DNA from: DASWTL01 sp035575925 | Lineage (GTDB): Bacteria > Bacteroidota > Bacteroidia > Sphingobacteriales > Sphingobacteriaceae | DNA length: 64,000 nt | Direction: 5' to 3' | Assembly (NCBI GenBank): GCA_035575925.1 | Contig: DATLXK010000058.1 | Location: 1 to 64,000, forward strand | Part shown: in pieces, positions 43,893-52,901 of the stretch | Numbering within the stretch: position 1 is the first letter of the stretch | Layout of the letters: every line of letters starts with the position of its first letter | Program-made: the position numbers and the translations under genes | The notes under the pieces: model-generated | Seen by the model: only the letters and a program-made list of their open reading frames with translations | What the model was told of the DNA's origin: nothing | The model's database searches: none

Positions 43893-45161
43893 GTTATCCC
43901 GATGCCAGAGACGGCACACTAAAACCTTAGTTACTTGCTGCGTTTTTATTAGTTTGCTCACCCGGTACACCAGATAAATACTTATTAAAGTTAATACCAC
44001 TATCACATACCCCAGGGTATCATAATGTTCCAGCGGACTGAATTTATCTTTTTGAACCACGATCATACCCCCAATAGCTGCCGCAATGCCACCGGCAATT
44101 TGCTGCAAGGAGGAATTAATACTCATAAATGCTCCCCGATCCTGCATATTGGGTAAGGCCGTAGCAAGAGCCATGGATGGAACCATGCGACTCATAATTC
44201 CAATCATAAAGAAAACATTCATTAAAAGTACTATCCAAAAAGGAACAGGGGTAAGGTTAGTATAAATTAGCACCATAATAATCATCCAGACAGATGCTAT
44301 TGTAAAAAGCCTGAATTTATCTATACGATCACTTAACTTTCCAATCACTGGCATAATTAATAGTGCGCTGACGCCCGAAACCATAAACAAAAAAGGAAGC
44401 TGGGATTGTGTAATATGCAAATTATTAATAGAAAATGCGCTTCCCCATGGCATGATCATAAAACCTCCTAAAGAAAGAAATGAAGTTGCTAAAAAGCCTA
44501 CCCGATAATTGTGTTTAGCCAATGTATGGAACAGATGTGTAATGGCATTTTTGTTGTTTTTTACAGCAAGATGCTGGGTTATGGGTTGGAGCTTTAACAT
44601 AATAACTATCCATATAACGCTTGCCAGGCCTACAATCATTAGAAAAGGCATTTGCCAGCCCCATGCATTAGCCATATATAAACTAATGGGAATGCCCAGT
44701 ACCTGACTTGCACCAAACCCCATCTGCATAAAACCCATTACACGCCCGCGTTTTTCTAATGGAAATAAATCAGCTACAATAGCCATTGATATAGAGCCGA
44801 TAACGCCGCCGAACAAGCCCGTAACAATACGTGCAGCTAATAGCATAGGGAAAGAGTTTGTTAAGCCGCAAAATAATGTTCCGGCAATAAAACCTACATA
44901 AAAAAACAGGAGTAATTTTTTGCGGTCAAAGCGGTCGGCAAATCCTGCAGTTAACAGGCCAGCAATCCCGGCACTGAACGCATATGCTGATACTGCAAAA
45001 CCGAATTGCGACGTAGTAAGATTCATTGACTTCATCAGCATATCACCCAGCGGAGACATCACCATAAAGTCCAGAACTACTGTAAACTGGGTAAGCGCAA
45101 GTATAATGATGACAAAATTTTGATCTGAAGAAAATTTAGAGCTATCTATTTCTTTTGCCAC
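43887..45161 (-). CDS. MFS transporter (DHA1 drug/sugar efflux-like)
   Basis: 424 aa, 12 predicted helices. GTG start at 45161; no in-frame ATG lies between it and an upstream stop. DHA1-type motifs: GLLTAGFADRFDRKKLLLF (motif A), RIVTGLFGGVIGSISMA, and motif C-like GFGASQVLGIP in TM5, typical of efflux pumps. It lies 44 nt downstream of the sigma-54 regulator gene on the same strand, so the two may be co-transcribed. Confidence 0.85.
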   Translation of the reverse strand: MAKEIDSSKFSSDQNFVIIILALTQFTVVLDFMVMSPLGDMLMKSMNLTTSQFGFAVSAYAFSAGIAGLLTAGFADRFDRKKLLLFFYVGFIAGTLFCGLTNSFPMLLAARIVTGLFGGVIGSISMAIVADLFPLEKRGRVMGFMQMGFGASQVLGIPISLYMANAWGWQMPFLMIVGLASVIWIVIMLKLQPITQHLAVKNNKNAITHLFHTLAKHNYRVGFLATSFLSLGGFMIMPWGSAFSINNLHITQSQLPFLFMVSGVSALLIMPVIGKLSDRIDKFRLFTIASVWMIIMVLIYTNLTPVPFWIVLLMNVFFMIGIMSRMVPSMALATALPNMQDRGAFMSINSSLQQIAGGIAAAIGGMIVVQKDKFSPLEHYDTLGYVIVVLTLISIYLVYRVSKLIKTQQVTKVLVCRLWHRDNS

Positions 45162-45205
45162 AGATTGAATTTTTAGCTTCTTAGCAATTTGATTGCAGGC
45201 TACTT

Positions 45206-46594
45206 CTAATTTTGTTCAGTTCGCTTTAAGCCGTATTTTTCTATTTTGGAGTATAAATGGCTTCTCTGAATATCAATTTCATCGGCCGTTTTAGATACAT
45301 TCCAATTATTTTTCTCCAATTTAAACTTGATAAATTCACGTTCCGAATTATCCTTATATTCCTGAAAATTAGCAAACCGATCAAAATCTGGTGGTAAGGC
45401 AGCCTGTGAGGTGCCCGTAGTGCCGGGTTCATGTGCCGAGGGGTTCGCAAATATTTTTACGTCATTATCAGTAATCGACTTATCACTTAAAATAATTAAC
45501 CGCTCTACCATATTCCGAAGCTCACGGATATTACCTGTCCATGGTAATGCCTTGAGCGCATCCATAGCACCATCTGTGATTTTTTTAACCGGCATGCCAT
45601 ATTCTCCGCAAATCTCATCACAAAAAGATTGTGCAATAATGGGGATATCGTCTTTACGTTCTGTTAGGTGGGGTACATGAATAAGTATTACACTTAAACG
45701 ATGGTATAAATCCATCCGGAAATTACCGGCTTCAATTTCTTTTAATAAGTCTTTATTTGTAGCAGCCACTACACGTACATCCACATCAATCTCTTTCTCT
45801 CCTCCAACACGTGTTATTTTGCTTTCCTGTAATGCCCTCAGTACTTTTGCCTGCGCAGATAAGCTCATATCGCCAATCTCATCTAAGAATAATGTGCCTC
45901 CGCTGGCTTGCTCAAATTTTCCGATACGCTGTTTAACAGCGGAAGTAAATGAGCCTTTTTCATGACCAAATAATTCACTTTCAATAAGTTCAGAGGGTAT
46001 TGCCGCACAATTTACTTCAATAATGGGCCCGCTATTACGGTTAGATTTTTCATGCAGCCATCGTGCAACGAGTTCTTTACCACTCCCGTTAGCACCGGTG
46101 ACTAAAACACGTGCATCGGTAGGGGCAACGCGTTCTATGGTTTCTTTAATTCTTGATATGGCCTGTGAGTTGCCCAGCATCTCACGTACTTTCCCGACCT
46201 TTCGTTTTAAAACCTTGGTTTCTGTTACTAAATTACCGCGTTCAAGCGCGTTTCTTACAGTAATTAATAGCCGGTTAAGGTCTGGTGGTTTAGAGATAAA
46301 ATCAAACGCCCCTTTTTTACTTGCTTCAACCGCAGTTTCGATGTTGCCATGACCTGATATCATAATAAAAGGGAGGTCTGGTTGAAACTCCAACCCTGCG
46401 GTCAGGACCTCCATTCCATCCATTTTATTCATTTTGATATCGCAAAGAACAAGATCAAGATCACCTTTTTTAATCAGGTCGATACCGTCAATCCCATTAT
46501 CAACATCTTCTACCAGGTAATCTTCATACTCCAGGATCTCCCGCAATGTATTTCGGATAGCTCTTTCGTCGTCAATAATTAAAATTTTAGCCAT
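45206..46594 (-). CDS. Sigma-54-dependent response regulator (NtrC family)
   Basis: 462 aa. Receiver domain (1-120) with phospho-acceptor Asp 52 in LCDIKM and KPPD Lys; AAA+ domain with Walker A GANGSGKE (167-174), the sigma-54 contact loop reading GSFTSA (214-219) in place of the usual GAFTGA, and Walker B TLFLDE near 234-239; C-terminal Fis-type helix-turn-helix (NVSKTADEIDIQRSHLYSKI). Activates sigma-54 promoters on phosphorylation. No partner kinase is adjacent. GSFTSA keeps the key Thr and may be a clade variant. Confidence 0.93.
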   Translation of the reverse strand: MAKILIIDDERAIRNTLREILEYEDYLVEDVDNGIDGIDLIKKGDLDLVLCDIKMNKMDGMEVLTAGLEFQPDLPFIMISGHGNIETAVEASKKGAFDFISKPPDLNRLLITVRNALERGNLVTETKVLKRKVGKVREMLGNSQAISRIKETIERVAPTDARVLVTGANGSGKELVARWLHEKSNRNSGPIIEVNCAAIPSELIESELFGHEKGSFTSAVKQRIGKFEQASGGTLFLDEIGDMSLSAQAKVLRALQESKITRVGGEKEIDVDVRVVAATNKDLLKEIEAGNFRMDLYHRLSVILIHVPHLTERKDDIPIIAQSFCDEICGEYGMPVKKITDGAMDALKALPWTGNIRELRNMVERLIILSDKSITDNDVKIFANPSAHEPGTTGTSQAALPPDFDRFANFQEYKDNSEREFIKFKLEKNNWNVSKTADEIDIQRSHLYSKIEKYGLKRTEQN

Positions 46595-46647
46595 AATTTT
46601 TCTTCTCAGGTATCAAATGAGGAATTCCACGAATATACAGATTGTTA

Positions 46648-46683
46648 ATAAAAAGAAAGCCCTCCTCATAATGAAAAGAGCTT
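46648..46683 (-). terminator. Rho-independent terminator of rnpB
   Basis: Read on the minus strand, a 10-bp stem with several G-U pairs (AGCTCTTTTC / GAGGAGGGCT) and a 5-nt loop is followed by TTCTTTTT. It sits about 20 nt after the RNase P RNA 3' end and upstream of the response regulator gene. Confidence 0.75.
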
Positions 46684-46700
46684 TTAATTGTTTTAAAAAA

Positions 46701-47094
46701 TAGCAAGCCTGTAAGCCGGGTTCTGTTCCCGCAAAAGCGGAATTCTATCATTTATCCAGGATTAGTGTTGCCACTAACCTCAAACGGCCTACCCATTCCA
46801 GCATAACCTAAGTTAACAGAGCGAGCCACCCTAATCTGGAACCTATTTGGCCTTTCAACTTCTGGGGTTTACCGCTTTTCATGTCACCATGCAAAGCCGT
46901 GAGCTCTTACCTCACGTTTTCACCTTTACCCCGACAAGTCAAGGAAGTTTATTTTCTGTGGCACTTTCCGTTGATTAATATTACTGAACAAGTTCAGGAT
47001 TTTAATCACCTTCCCGTTAGGAAGCAGAATGCTCTATGTTGCCCGGACTTTCCTCTCTCCGCCAAGGGCGAACAGCGATAGAACGGCTTGCTGA
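46701..47094 (-). ncRNA. rnpB: RNase P RNA (rnpB), bacterial class A
   Basis: On the minus strand the transcript begins with AGCAAGCC and ends with GGCTTGCT (P1 stem, 47085-47092 with 46702-46709). The universally conserved GAGGAAAGTCCGGGC lies close to the 5' end (around 47040-47056), and the 3' part carries the diagnostic GGATAAATGATAG and AACAGAACCCGGCTTA segments. Length about 390 nt fits the Bacteroidota class A RNA. It processes tRNA 5' leaders with the RnpA protein. Ends are placed by the P1 helix and could shift by a few bases. Confidence 0.95.
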
Positions 47095-47118
47095 TACAAA
47101 GATACTTTAAAAGCAGGT

Positions 47119-47394
47119 TTAATTTTTATCGTCTCCGGAATATTTTGCTTTAAGCATCAGCATAACTCCATTTAAGCAGAATGAAAAGCCATTGGTAACA
47201 ATTATTGGCAGATCATCTTTTATAAATCCATAATAGCTCCACAGTCCTGTTCCGCACATTAGTGAAATTACCATGATTACAGAGATATCTTTTGCTTCCT
47301 TCATTTTAATGGTTTTTATTAATTGGGGTATCAAGGACGAAGAGGTAAGTATTCCTGCAATTAATCCAATAATTTCGGGCTTGATATTTTCCAT
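47119..47394 (-). CDS. SemiSWEET-type (PQ-loop) small sugar transporter
   Basis: 91 aa, three transmembrane helices. The PQ-loop signature is SSSLIPQLIKTIKMKEAKDIS in the first helix-loop, then MCGTGLWSYYGFIKDDLPIIVTN. SemiSWEETs dimerise to form a facilitative sugar channel. It lies 25 nt upstream of rnpB on the same strand and would read into it. Specificity cannot be read from sequence. Confidence 0.88.
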   Translation of the reverse strand: MENIKPEIIGLIAGILTSSSLIPQLIKTIKMKEAKDISVIMVISLMCGTGLWSYYGFIKDDLPIIVTNGFSFCLNGVMLMLKAKYSGDDKN

Positions 47395-47459
47395 TAAGTA
47401 ATAAACCCATATCGGGCTGCCTTGTTATTACTATTGGCAACTTTAAATTATCGGGTGTC

Positions 47460-47473
47460 CGCTAACGTTTTCG
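47460..47473. promoter_or_regulatory. Putative uronate-regulon operator in front of the uxu operon
   Basis: CGCTAACGTTTTCG matches 12 of 14 bases of the perfect palindrome CGAAAACGTTTTCG found between kdgK and eda. It lies about 98 nt upstream of the mannonate oxidoreductase start. The shared CG-centred motif suggests the same LacI-type regulator. Confidence 0.6.
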
Positions 47474-47570
47474 TAAATATTAATTCATTATTTATATGCA
47501 GTAACCTCAATTATTGCAAACTTACCCTGCATTAACGCAGTAAGTATAAATTAATTAGCACACTAATGGT

Positions 47571-48389
47571 ATGAACAATGAATTTTCTTTAAAGGATAAA
47601 GTTATCGTAGTTACCGGCGGGACAGGAATTTTGGGTAACTCCTTTATAAACGGAATTGTAGAAGCGGGTGGTGCAGTGGGTGTTTTAGGAAGAAATGAGG
47701 AAGTAGCAAATCAGCGGGCAGACGCTATTAATAAAAACGGTGGGAGTGCACTGGCTCTTATAGCCGATGCAATGAATGAAGATCAGCTTATATCAGCGAA
47801 AAATAAAATGTTACAACATTTCGGAAAGATTGACGGTCTGGTAAACGGGGCCGGGGGTAACCAGCCGGAAGGAGTTTTAATGCCTGATAAAAATATTTTT
47901 GACATGAATATGGCGGGTATGAAACAGGTAATGGATCTTAATTTATGGGGTACATTAATTCCTACCCAGATTTTTGGCGAGGCTATTGCTAGGACTTCTG
48001 AAAAGGGGAGTATTGTGAACATCTCTTCTATGAACTCAAAACGCGCTATTACGCGTGTCCTGGGTTATAACATGGGAAAGGCTGCTGTAGATTGTTACAA
48101 TCAATGGTTTGCTGTTGAAATGGCACGCAGATACGGAGACCGCATACGCATGAATGCCCTGGGGCCAGGATTTTTCCTTACCGAACAAAACAGGAATCTA
48201 TTAACCAAACCCGAAGGTGGATATACAGAGCGTGGTGAATTGGTAATTAATCAAACACCTTTTAAGCGATTTGGCAATCCTGATGAATTAAAGGGAGCAT
48301 TGGTATGGCTCTTAAGCGATGCTTCTAAATTTGTGACGGGTGCAATGATTTGCGTAGATGGAGGCTTTTCAATTTTTGGAGGGGTTTAA
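47571..48389 (+). CDS. SDR-type D-mannonate oxidoreductase (fructuronate reductase)
   Basis: 272 aa short-chain dehydrogenase: VVTGGTGILGNSF cofactor loop, NGAGGNQPEG, catalytic SSMNS and YNMGKAAV (Tyr/Lys). Position directly before uxuA, with no intervening base, identifies it as the SDR-type replacement of classical UxuB that reduces fructuronate to mannonate, as known for Bacillus YjmF-type enzymes. First gene of the glucuronate operon uxuB-like - uxuA - uxaC. Confidence 0.85.
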   Translation: MNNEFSLKDKVIVVTGGTGILGNSFINGIVEAGGAVGVLGRNEEVANQRADAINKNGGSALALIADAMNEDQLISAKNKMLQHFGKIDGLVNGAGGNQPEGVLMPDKNIFDMNMAGMKQVMDLNLWGTLIPTQIFGEAIARTSEKGSIVNISSMNSKRAITRVLGYNMGKAAVDCYNQWFAVEMARRYGDRIRMNALGPGFFLTEQNRNLLTKPEGGYTERGELVINQTPFKRFGNPDELKGALVWLLSDASKFVTGAMICVDGGFSIFGGV

Positions 48390-49580
48390 ATGATGGAACA
48401 AACTAACCGGATTTACCGCATGCAGCAGACCATGAGATGGTACGGGCCAACTGATCCTGTCAGCTTATCAGACATACGGCAGGCTGGCTGTTCAGGTGTA
48501 GTATCAGCGTTACACCACATCCCGAATGGTGATATATGGCATGTTGAAGATATCAAAAAAAGAAAGTCCGAAATTGCAGATGCGGGTATGGTTTGGAATG
48601 TAGTAGAAAGTGTTCCTGTACACGAAGCTATAAAAACTCAGACCGAAAATTTCCGGCAATACATTGAAAATTATAAACTTTCTATACGCAACCTTGCTGA
48701 ATGTGGTATTTATATCATCACGTATAATTTTATGCCTGTTTTAGATTGGACACGTACTGATCTGGCTTATGTAGTTGAAGATGGATCAAAAGCCCTGCGT
48801 TTTGAGAGGTCTGCATTCATTGCTTTTGATGTTTTACTTTTAAAGCGAAAAAACGCTGAAAAGCATTATACTGACGCCGAGTTGGATCGGGCTAAAGATC
48901 GTTTCAATAAGATGGATGCTGACGAGCGAAGGCAATTACAGCGCAATATTATTGCAGGTCTTCCGGGTAGTGAAGAAAGCTTTACATTAGAGCAATTTCA
49001 GTCGGCGCTGGATACCTATGAAGGTATAGATGCTGAAAAATTGCGTTCACACCTTATGTTTTTTCTTCAGGAGATTATACCTGTTGCTGAAGAATGTGGA
49101 GTGAAAATGGTCATACATCCCGATGATCCTCCTTATAGTATATTGGGTTTGCCACGTGTGGTCAGTACGGCTGCTGATGTGCAATTGTTATTTAATACGG
49201 TTTCTTCTTTAAGTAACGGATTATGTTTTTGTACGGGTTCCTTTGGGGTCAGGGCAGATAATAATTTACCTGAAATGGTTAAAAAATTTGCAGACCGGAT
49301 CAATTTTATTCATTTAAGAAGCACAAGAAGAAACGAGCATGGTGACTTTTATGAAGACAATCATTTGGAGGGTGATGTAGATATGTTTGCAGTAGTGAAG
49401 CAGATAGTGGAAGTTATGAAGAACAGAAAAATTAACATTCCTATGCGCCCTGATCATGGCCATCAAATGCTTGATGACCTGAAAAAGAAAACTAATCCTG
49501 GTTATTCAGGAATTGGCCGGTTAAGAGGCCTCGCTGAATTAAGAGGTTTGGAACTAGGCATTATTAACAGTAATTTGTAA
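48390..49580 (+). CDS. uxuA: Mannonate dehydratase
   Basis: 396 aa, usual length for UxuA. Recognisable from the start QTMRWYGPTDPVSL, SALHHIPNGDIW, NVVESVPVHEAIK, MVIHPDDPPYSILGLPR with its metal ligands, LCFCTGSFGVR, FIHLRSTRR and MRPDHGHQML. It dehydrates D-mannonate to 2-keto-3-deoxygluconate with Fe/Mn. The ATG follows the previous TAA directly, indicating coupling. Confidence 0.96.
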   Translation: MMEQTNRIYRMQQTMRWYGPTDPVSLSDIRQAGCSGVVSALHHIPNGDIWHVEDIKKRKSEIADAGMVWNVVESVPVHEAIKTQTENFRQYIENYKLSIRNLAECGIYIITYNFMPVLDWTRTDLAYVVEDGSKALRFERSAFIAFDVLLLKRKNAEKHYTDAELDRAKDRFNKMDADERRQLQRNIIAGLPGSEESFTLEQFQSALDTYEGIDAEKLRSHLMFFLQEIIPVAEECGVKMVIHPDDPPYSILGLPRVVSTAADVQLLFNTVSSLSNGLCFCTGSFGVRADNNLPEMVKKFADRINFIHLRSTRRNEHGDFYEDNHLEGDVDMFAVVKQIVEVMKNRKINIPMRPDHGHQMLDDLKKKTNPGYSGIGRLRGLAELRGLELGIINSNL

Positions 49581-49608
49581 TATATTTATCCCCTTGAGGA
49601 AGCATTTT

Positions 49609-51009
49609 ATGAAGAATTTTTTAGACGACAACTTTTTACTGCAGACAAAGACAGCGCAAACGCTGTATCATGAGTTTGCAAAGGAAATGCCAATTATTGA
49701 CTATCATAACCACCTTCCTCCCGATCAGATAGCCGGAGATATAAATTTTGATAATATTACTCAGGCTTTATTGTATGGAGACCATTATAAATGGAGGGCG
49801 ATGCGAACAAACGGTATTAATGAAAAATATATTACCGGCGACGCTACAGATTATGAAAAGTTTGAAAAATGGGCAGAAACCGTTCCGTACACACTGCGTA
49901 ATCCATTATATCACTGGACCCACCTGGAACTTCAGCGTTATTTTAATATCCATGATGTGCTTTCAGGCAATAATTCCAAAAAGATTTACGAAGAGTGTTC
50001 TGCTAAATTAAAGACACCTGACTATTCGGTTCTTGGCCTGTTAAAAAAGATGAAGGTCGAAATAGTATGTACAACGGATGACCCGCTTGATTCGCTTGAA
50101 TTCCATAAGCAAATTGCTACCAATGGGAGTGATGTGCAGGTGCGGCCAGCATTTCGGCCTGATAAAGCAATGAATGCAGACAATTTAGAGTCACTTAATG
50201 AATATATTGCACGGTTAGGGGAATTAACAAATTTAGATATTGCTGATTTTGAAACTTATTTAAAAGGTTTAAAATTAAGGCATGATTATTTTGCTGCAAA
50301 TGGGTGCTGCATATCTGATCATGGGTTGGAGCAGATCTATGCAGAAGATTATACTGAAGATGAGGTTGCTATTATTTTTAAAAAGATACGAAACCAACAG
50401 CCTCTTCAGCAAATAGAGATCCTGAAATTTAAATCGGCAATGCTGGTTCACTTTGCGTTTTGGGATCATGAAAAAGGCTGGGTGCAGCAATACCATTTAG
50501 GCCCCCTGCGAAACAATAATACCCGCATGTTAAAACAGCTTGGCCCTGATACCGGCTGGGATTCTATCGGAGACTTTAGCCAGGCCGGCAACCTTGCAAA
50601 ATTTCTTAATAAATTGGATACTGAAAACCGTTTGGCAAAAACGATTTTATATAATATACATCCCGGACAGAATGAACTAATGGCTACAATGGCTGGTAAT
50701 TATAATGATGGATCAGTTGCCGGCAAGGTTCAGTTTGGTTCTGCATGGTGGTTTCTTGATCAGAAAGATGGCATGATTAAACAACTTAATGCACTTTCTA
50801 ACATGGGATTAATCACCCGTTTTGTAGGAATGCTTACCGATTCAAGAAGCTTTCTTTCTTTCCCGCGACATGAATATTTTCGGCGAATTGTTTGTAACCT
50901 TTTTGGAGAGGAGATCGAAAATGGTGAGCTGCCCAATGATATTAAATGGGTAGGCAAGATTATTCAGGATATAAGTTATAACAACGCAAAACAATACTTT
51001 AACTGGTGA
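49609..51009 (+). CDS. uxaC: Glucuronate isomerase
   Basis: 466 aa from the ATG at 49609; the TTG 15 nt upstream belongs to TTGAGGAA, which instead looks like a rare Shine-Dalgarno site. UxaC hallmarks: IDYHNHLPPDQIA (metal-binding HxH), WRAMRTNGI, CTTDDPLDSLEFH, RPAFRPD and FGSAWWFLDQKDG. Converts glucuronate to fructuronate (and galacturonate to tagaturonate). 28 nt after uxuA; the REP/RAYT unit follows directly. Confidence 0.96.
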   Translation: MKNFLDDNFLLQTKTAQTLYHEFAKEMPIIDYHNHLPPDQIAGDINFDNITQALLYGDHYKWRAMRTNGINEKYITGDATDYEKFEKWAETVPYTLRNPLYHWTHLELQRYFNIHDVLSGNNSKKIYEECSAKLKTPDYSVLGLLKKMKVEIVCTTDDPLDSLEFHKQIATNGSDVQVRPAFRPDKAMNADNLESLNEYIARLGELTNLDIADFETYLKGLKLRHDYFAANGCCISDHGLEQIYAEDYTEDEVAIIFKKIRNQQPLQQIEILKFKSAMLVHFAFWDHEKGWVQQYHLGPLRNNNTRMLKQLGPDTGWDSIGDFSQAGNLAKFLNKLDTENRLAKTILYNIHPGQNELMATMAGNYNDGSVAGKVQFGSAWWFLDQKDGMIKQLNALSNMGLITRFVGMLTDSRSFLSFPRHEYFRRIVCNLFGEEIENGELPNDIKWVGKIIQDISYNNAKQYFNW

Positions 51010-51019
51010 TCGAAGAGTA

Positions 51020-51049
51020 TGCTGGTGCGAGCTTGTAGCTAGTATCAGT
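51020..51049 (+). repeat. REP copy A, upstream of the RAYT gene
   Basis: GCTGGTGCGAGCTTGTAGCT followed by AGTATCAG; the core GAGCT-TGT-AGCT forms a short hairpin. It has the same orientation as copy D (52867-52897), with one change (AGTATC for CGTATC), and lies between the uxaC stop and the transposase start. Confidence 0.85.
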
Positions 51050-51060
51050 AAAAATGTTTA

Positions 51061-51594
51061 ATGAGTAGAAAGCATAAATTCTATAACAAAGAAGGTTTAT
51101 ATTTTGTAAGCTTTGCAACTGTTTTTTGGGTTGATGTATTCGTTCGGGATCTATATTTTCAGGTCTTGCTGCAAAGTCTTGACTTTTGCAGAAAAAATAA
51201 AGGAATGGAAATATATAGCTGGTGTATCATGCCAAGCCATGTTCATTTAATTTTTCATGCAAAAGAGAGTAATCCGGGTGATTTATTAAGGGATTTAAAA
51301 ACACATACATCAAAAGCTATCCAGGCAGAAATAGAAAATAACCTGCAGGAGAGCAGAAAGGAGTGGCTGCTTGGGCTGATGAAAACGGCAGGAAGCAAAA
51401 ATAGCAATATTAAAAAACGACAATTTTGGCAACAGCATAATAAACCGATTGAATTATGGAGCCCTGAGGTAATTGATCAGAAAGTAGAATATATTCATCT
51501 TAATCCGGTAGTAGCAGGATTCGTGTTAGAACCACATCACTGGAAATATAGTAGTGCTATAGATTATAGTGGTGGAAAGGGTTTGCTCGAATAG
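51061..51594 (+). CDS. REP-associated tyrosine transposase (RAYT, Y1/IS200-like)
   Basis: 177 aa single-domain HUH endonuclease: WCIMPSHVHLIFHA (HxH metal site), the LRDLKTHTSKAI helix, and VEYIHLNPVVAGFV, which carries the catalytic Tyr helix motif. RAYTs process REP single strands and are usually domesticated single-copy genes. REP hairpins lie 12 nt upstream (A) and just downstream (B, C), so this is a complete RAYT-REP unit. It interrupts the uronate gene group between uxaC and the yhcH-kdgK pair. Confidence 0.93.
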   Translation: MSRKHKFYNKEGLYFVSFATVFWVDVFVRDLYFQVLLQSLDFCRKNKGMEIYSWCIMPSHVHLIFHAKESNPGDLLRDLKTHTSKAIQAEIENNLQESRKEWLLGLMKTAGSKNSNIKKRQFWQQHNKPIELWSPEVIDQKVEYIHLNPVVAGFVLEPHHWKYSSAIDYSGGKGLLE

Positions 51595-51605
51595 ATTTTG
51601 TATAG

Positions 51606-51660
51606 GATACGAGCTGCAAGCTCGCACCAGCTGCGATACGAACTACAAGCTCGCACCAGC
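51606..51660 (-). repeat. REP copies B and C, tandem, inverted relative to A and D
   Basis: Two head-to-tail units, 51606-51631 (GATACGAGCTGCAAGCTCGC then ACCAGC) and 51635-51660 (GATACGAACTACAAGCTCGC then ACCAGC), 3 nt apart. Both are reverse complements of the A/D type. Unit B has a perfect GAGCT-GCA-AGCTC hairpin; unit C has one mismatch in it. Confidence 0.85.
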
Positions 51661-51742
51661 TGTGACTACGATGCGAGTGTATTCAGGGACTACGCTCTGA
51701 CGAATAAGAGGATTCTTAGTTATTTTAAAAATAAGAGATAAA

Positions 51743-52829
51743 GTGAAATATAACTTACTGAAGCTGTATATCATGTTAACACTGTTGGCATTGGCCGGTT
51801 GCTACCAAAGTCCCAAAGATCTGAATCCAAGCTTTGAAAGCGAGTTGAAAGAAAGTTTGAAACTCAAACTAATAGTGAATGATCGTGAATTTGGCAGACC
51901 GTACACTGAAATATTTAAGGATACCTAGTCGGATTCAATGGAGGCTATTTTTTTGTCCCTTTAAATAATCCGGGCAAAAAAGTAAAACATCGGTTTGAAG
52001 AAATCCAATTCCCTAGTGTTTCCCAAATAGACACTCTTAACAATGGGTCGATATACTTCGGCCGATATGGACGCTCCACAATGCAAACGATTTCTATTGA
52101 TGGCCAACTTAATGAGTATTTCAAAGAATATGAAAATGACGTATTCTACGCATTTAAAATATTTCTTCACAAAAAGAATGTAATAATATCAAGCATGGAT
52201 GGCGTGTACATCTTTAATTACGATACACAGAAGCTACTTTGGAAAGACACTTCTATTGATTCGATTGGCGATAGACACCATTCTATTATTGGAAACAATC
52301 TGATCTTCTCGGGTCGTATGGGAAAGTCAGGGCTATACTCTTTAGATATTAACAGTTTGAAACTAAATTGGTATACGACACATGGTATAAGCCCCGTTTC
52401 TTGGAGAGATTTATCGAAACACACTTACCTTACTAATGATAATGCAATTTTACTTCGAACTGAAAATAAACTTTTTTTAAAGGACGCTATTTCTGGAGAT
52501 GTCATTTGGTCTAAAAGATTGAACCTAACTCATTTGGATGGATGTCATTTGGTCGGCGATGAAATTTATGTCTCATTACTGAAAGATGACGTGAGAGGAT
52601 TAATTTACATTAACTCAAAGAATAATAAAATCTGGACTGTTAGCGGCGTGAATTATTGGGGGAGTTATCACGACAAAGTGATTGGATTAATGAAAAGGAC
52701 CTCTTTATCATTGAAAGATTAACAGGTAAGGTGTTAAGCAAAATTAAATTAAACTCTGATAAGTATATAAAATTACGGGTTTTTGCAAATAATTATCTTC
52801 TTGTTAATGACACTACTTTATATAAGTGA
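51743..52829 (+). pseudogene. Frameshifted PQQ-like beta-propeller lipoprotein
   Basis: A lipoprotein start (lipobox LALAGC) reads to a stop at 51928. A second frame continues at once (YLVGFNGGYFFVPLNN and on through 52081-52722), and a third frame (INEKDLFIIERLTGKVL and on) runs from about 52686 to TGA at 52827-52829. Joined, they give one protein of about 360 aa with short repeated strands such as NYDTQKLLWKD and KDAISGDVIWSKR, typical of PQQ-type propellers. Two frameshifts make it a likely pseudogene, unless they are sequencing errors. The start is GTG at 51743 or ATG at 51773. Confidence 0.8.
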
Positions 52830-52866
52830 ATTTTTTTATGGCAAATAATTATTTCCCGGCACTTTA

Positions 52867-52897
52867 TGCTGGTGCGAGCTTGTAGCTCGTATCAGTA
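52867..52897 (+). repeat. REP copy D
   Basis: GCTGGTGCGAGCTTGTAGCT followed by CGTATCAG, a perfect GAGCT-TGT-AGCTC hairpin in the same orientation as copy A. It lies at the 3' end of the yhcH-like gene, 1.8 kb from copy A. Confidence 0.85.
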
Positions 52898-52901
52898 ATG
52901 C

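Noticed and set aside
46881..47081. 66-aa open frame on the + strand
   Set aside because: It lies wholly inside the antisense of the RNase P RNA, which explains the sequence.
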